Source: an uncultured Clostridia bacterium | GTDB taxonomy: Bacteria; Bacillota; Clostridia; Christensenellales; Borkfalkiaceae | Direction of reading: 5' to 3' | Assembly (NCBI GenBank): GCA_904501795.1 | Contig: CAJGCK010000003.1 | Location: 1-41,515 of the forward strand | Length of the DNA stretch: 41,515 bases | In this document: positions 41,214-41,515 of the stretch, one piece after another | How positions within the stretch are numbered: the stretch's first letter is position 1 | How the letters are laid out: each line of letters starts with the position of its first letter | The notes under the pieces: generated by a model | Told to the model about the DNA's origin: nothing | Databases searched by the model: none | The model's input: the letters and a program-made list of their open reading frames with translations, nothing else | Made by a program: the position numbers and the translations under genes

Positions 41214-41302
41214 GCCTTGCAAAAACACACGACTTTGCAAAGCAAAGTATAGTGCGCTATACTTTTAAAATCAACCGACTGACAGTCGTGCAATATGGCA
41301 AA
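41211..41302. repeat. Nested palindromic element
   Basis: Outer pairs TTTGCC (41211-41216) with GGCAAA (41297-41302) and TTG with CAA; then CACGACT (41228-41234) with AGTCGTG (41284-41290); inside, a perfect nine-pair hairpin AAAGTATAG (41244-41252) / CTATACTTT (41257-41265) with loop TGCG. CGACT-GAC-AGTCG (41276-41288) is an alternative hairpin that competes with the middle stem. TTTGCAAA (41234-41241) is a further palindrome. It lies between the guaB terminator and the stop codon of the minus-strand gene. Candidates are a REP-like element, an insertion-sequence end or a structured RNA; I cannot decide. Confidence 0.55.
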
Positions 41303-41515
41303 TTATTTTTTATACCAAAAATAGTTGTTATAATCTTGCTTAAAATTATTAGCATTATTATTTGCATTTGAGACATCTACAAGTACGCCATTTCTTTTTT
41401 CTTCCCAATAAACGCCATAATCTGTGACATACCAACTTAAAATATCTTTAAATATAATACTATTTAACAAGTTGCATCTACTAAAAACATTAATGCCTAA
41501 TCTATTAACAGAACT
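41303..41515 (-). CDS. 3' end of an unknown AT-rich gene (5' end beyond the window)
   Basis: The minus strand is open from the right edge to a TAA at 41305-41303, 70 codons. The product is rich in Asn, Tyr, Phe and Trp: it contains SIIFKDILSWYV, DYGVYWEEKRNGVLVDVSN and a terminal NNYFWYKK. The base composition is clearly more AT-rich than the rest of the window and Asn codons are mostly AAT, unlike the neighbours, which suggests an accessory or transferred gene. There is a low-complexity NANNNANN run near the end. I do not recognise it. It is converging on guaB. Confidence 0.6.
   Translation of the reverse strand, partial: SSVNRLGINVFSRCNLLNSIIFKDILSWYVTDYGVYWEEKRNGVLVDVSNANNNANNFKQDYNNYFWYKK

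Noticed and set aside
1..41515. CRISPR arrays, toxin-antitoxin pairs, restriction systems or phage genes
   Set aside because: I looked for regularly spaced repeats, small overlapping gene pairs and typical motifs and saw none; only the right edge looks accessory.

Overview
The window looks like chromosomal DNA from an uncultured, low-GC member of the Firmicutes (class Clostridia). The evidence is the gene order of the ffh-rpsP-khpA-rimM-trmD block and of the comM-dprA-topA-trmFO-hslVU block, a clostridial six-subunit Rnf complex with its NusG-domain-II and Gx-transporter companions, reverse rubrerythrin with a PerR-like repressor, a CsoR-type copper operon, and strong AAGGAGG ribosome binding sites. 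No outer-membrane genes are seen. A finer placement (for example a Christensenellales-like gut lineage) would be a guess. Almost all of the window is core metabolism and information processing; I found no CRISPR array, transposase, prophage, tRNA or rRNA, and no clear undescribed system.

Layout. (1) 2-5186, plus strand: ffh (cut by the left edge), rpsP, khpA, rimM, trmD, rbgA, rnhB, yraN, then rplS with its own promoter, leader hairpin and terminator. (2) 5196-17519, plus: a 12-gene operon from one promoter: comM, dprA, topA, trmFO, hslV, hslU, hisS, an RseC-like gene, trxA, asnA, tcdA and a YfcE-like phosphodiesterase, closed by a bidirectional terminator. (3) 17538-23539, minus: NusG-II protein, Gx transporter, rnfC, D, G, E, A, B. 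(4) 23607-24984, minus: a 12-helix membrane protein that looks like three repeated four-helix units. (5) 25061-28875, plus: THUMP methyltransferase, galT, galE. (6) 28889-30929, plus: NAD+ synthase. (7) 30968-32023, plus: PerR-like repressor and reverse rubrerythrin. (8) 32049-34958, plus: csoR and copA, converging on glyQS (minus). (9) 36547-38222: glnS, converging on a small lipoprotein gene (minus). (10) 38978-41213, plus: a membrane-anchored unknown and guaB. (11) 41211-41515: a palindromic structured element and the 3' end of an AT-rich unknown minus-strand gene that leaves the window.

Together the genes cover co-translational targeting, ribosome and tRNA maturation, DNA uptake and processing, proteolysis, anaerobic energy conservation (ferredoxin:NAD+ coupling to ion export by Rnf), peroxide and copper defence, galactose/UDP-sugar metabolism and ammonia-based Asn/NAD synthesis. 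Ten sigma-A type promoters can be read, all with 17-base spacers, and most transcription units end in an obvious hairpin terminator. The points most worth a second look are the NAD+ synthase whose glutaminase cysteine is replaced by glycine, the triple-repeat membrane protein next to the Rnf operon, the CHPC thioredoxin, the CopA with a CopZ-like tail, and the structured element plus unknown gene at the right edge.
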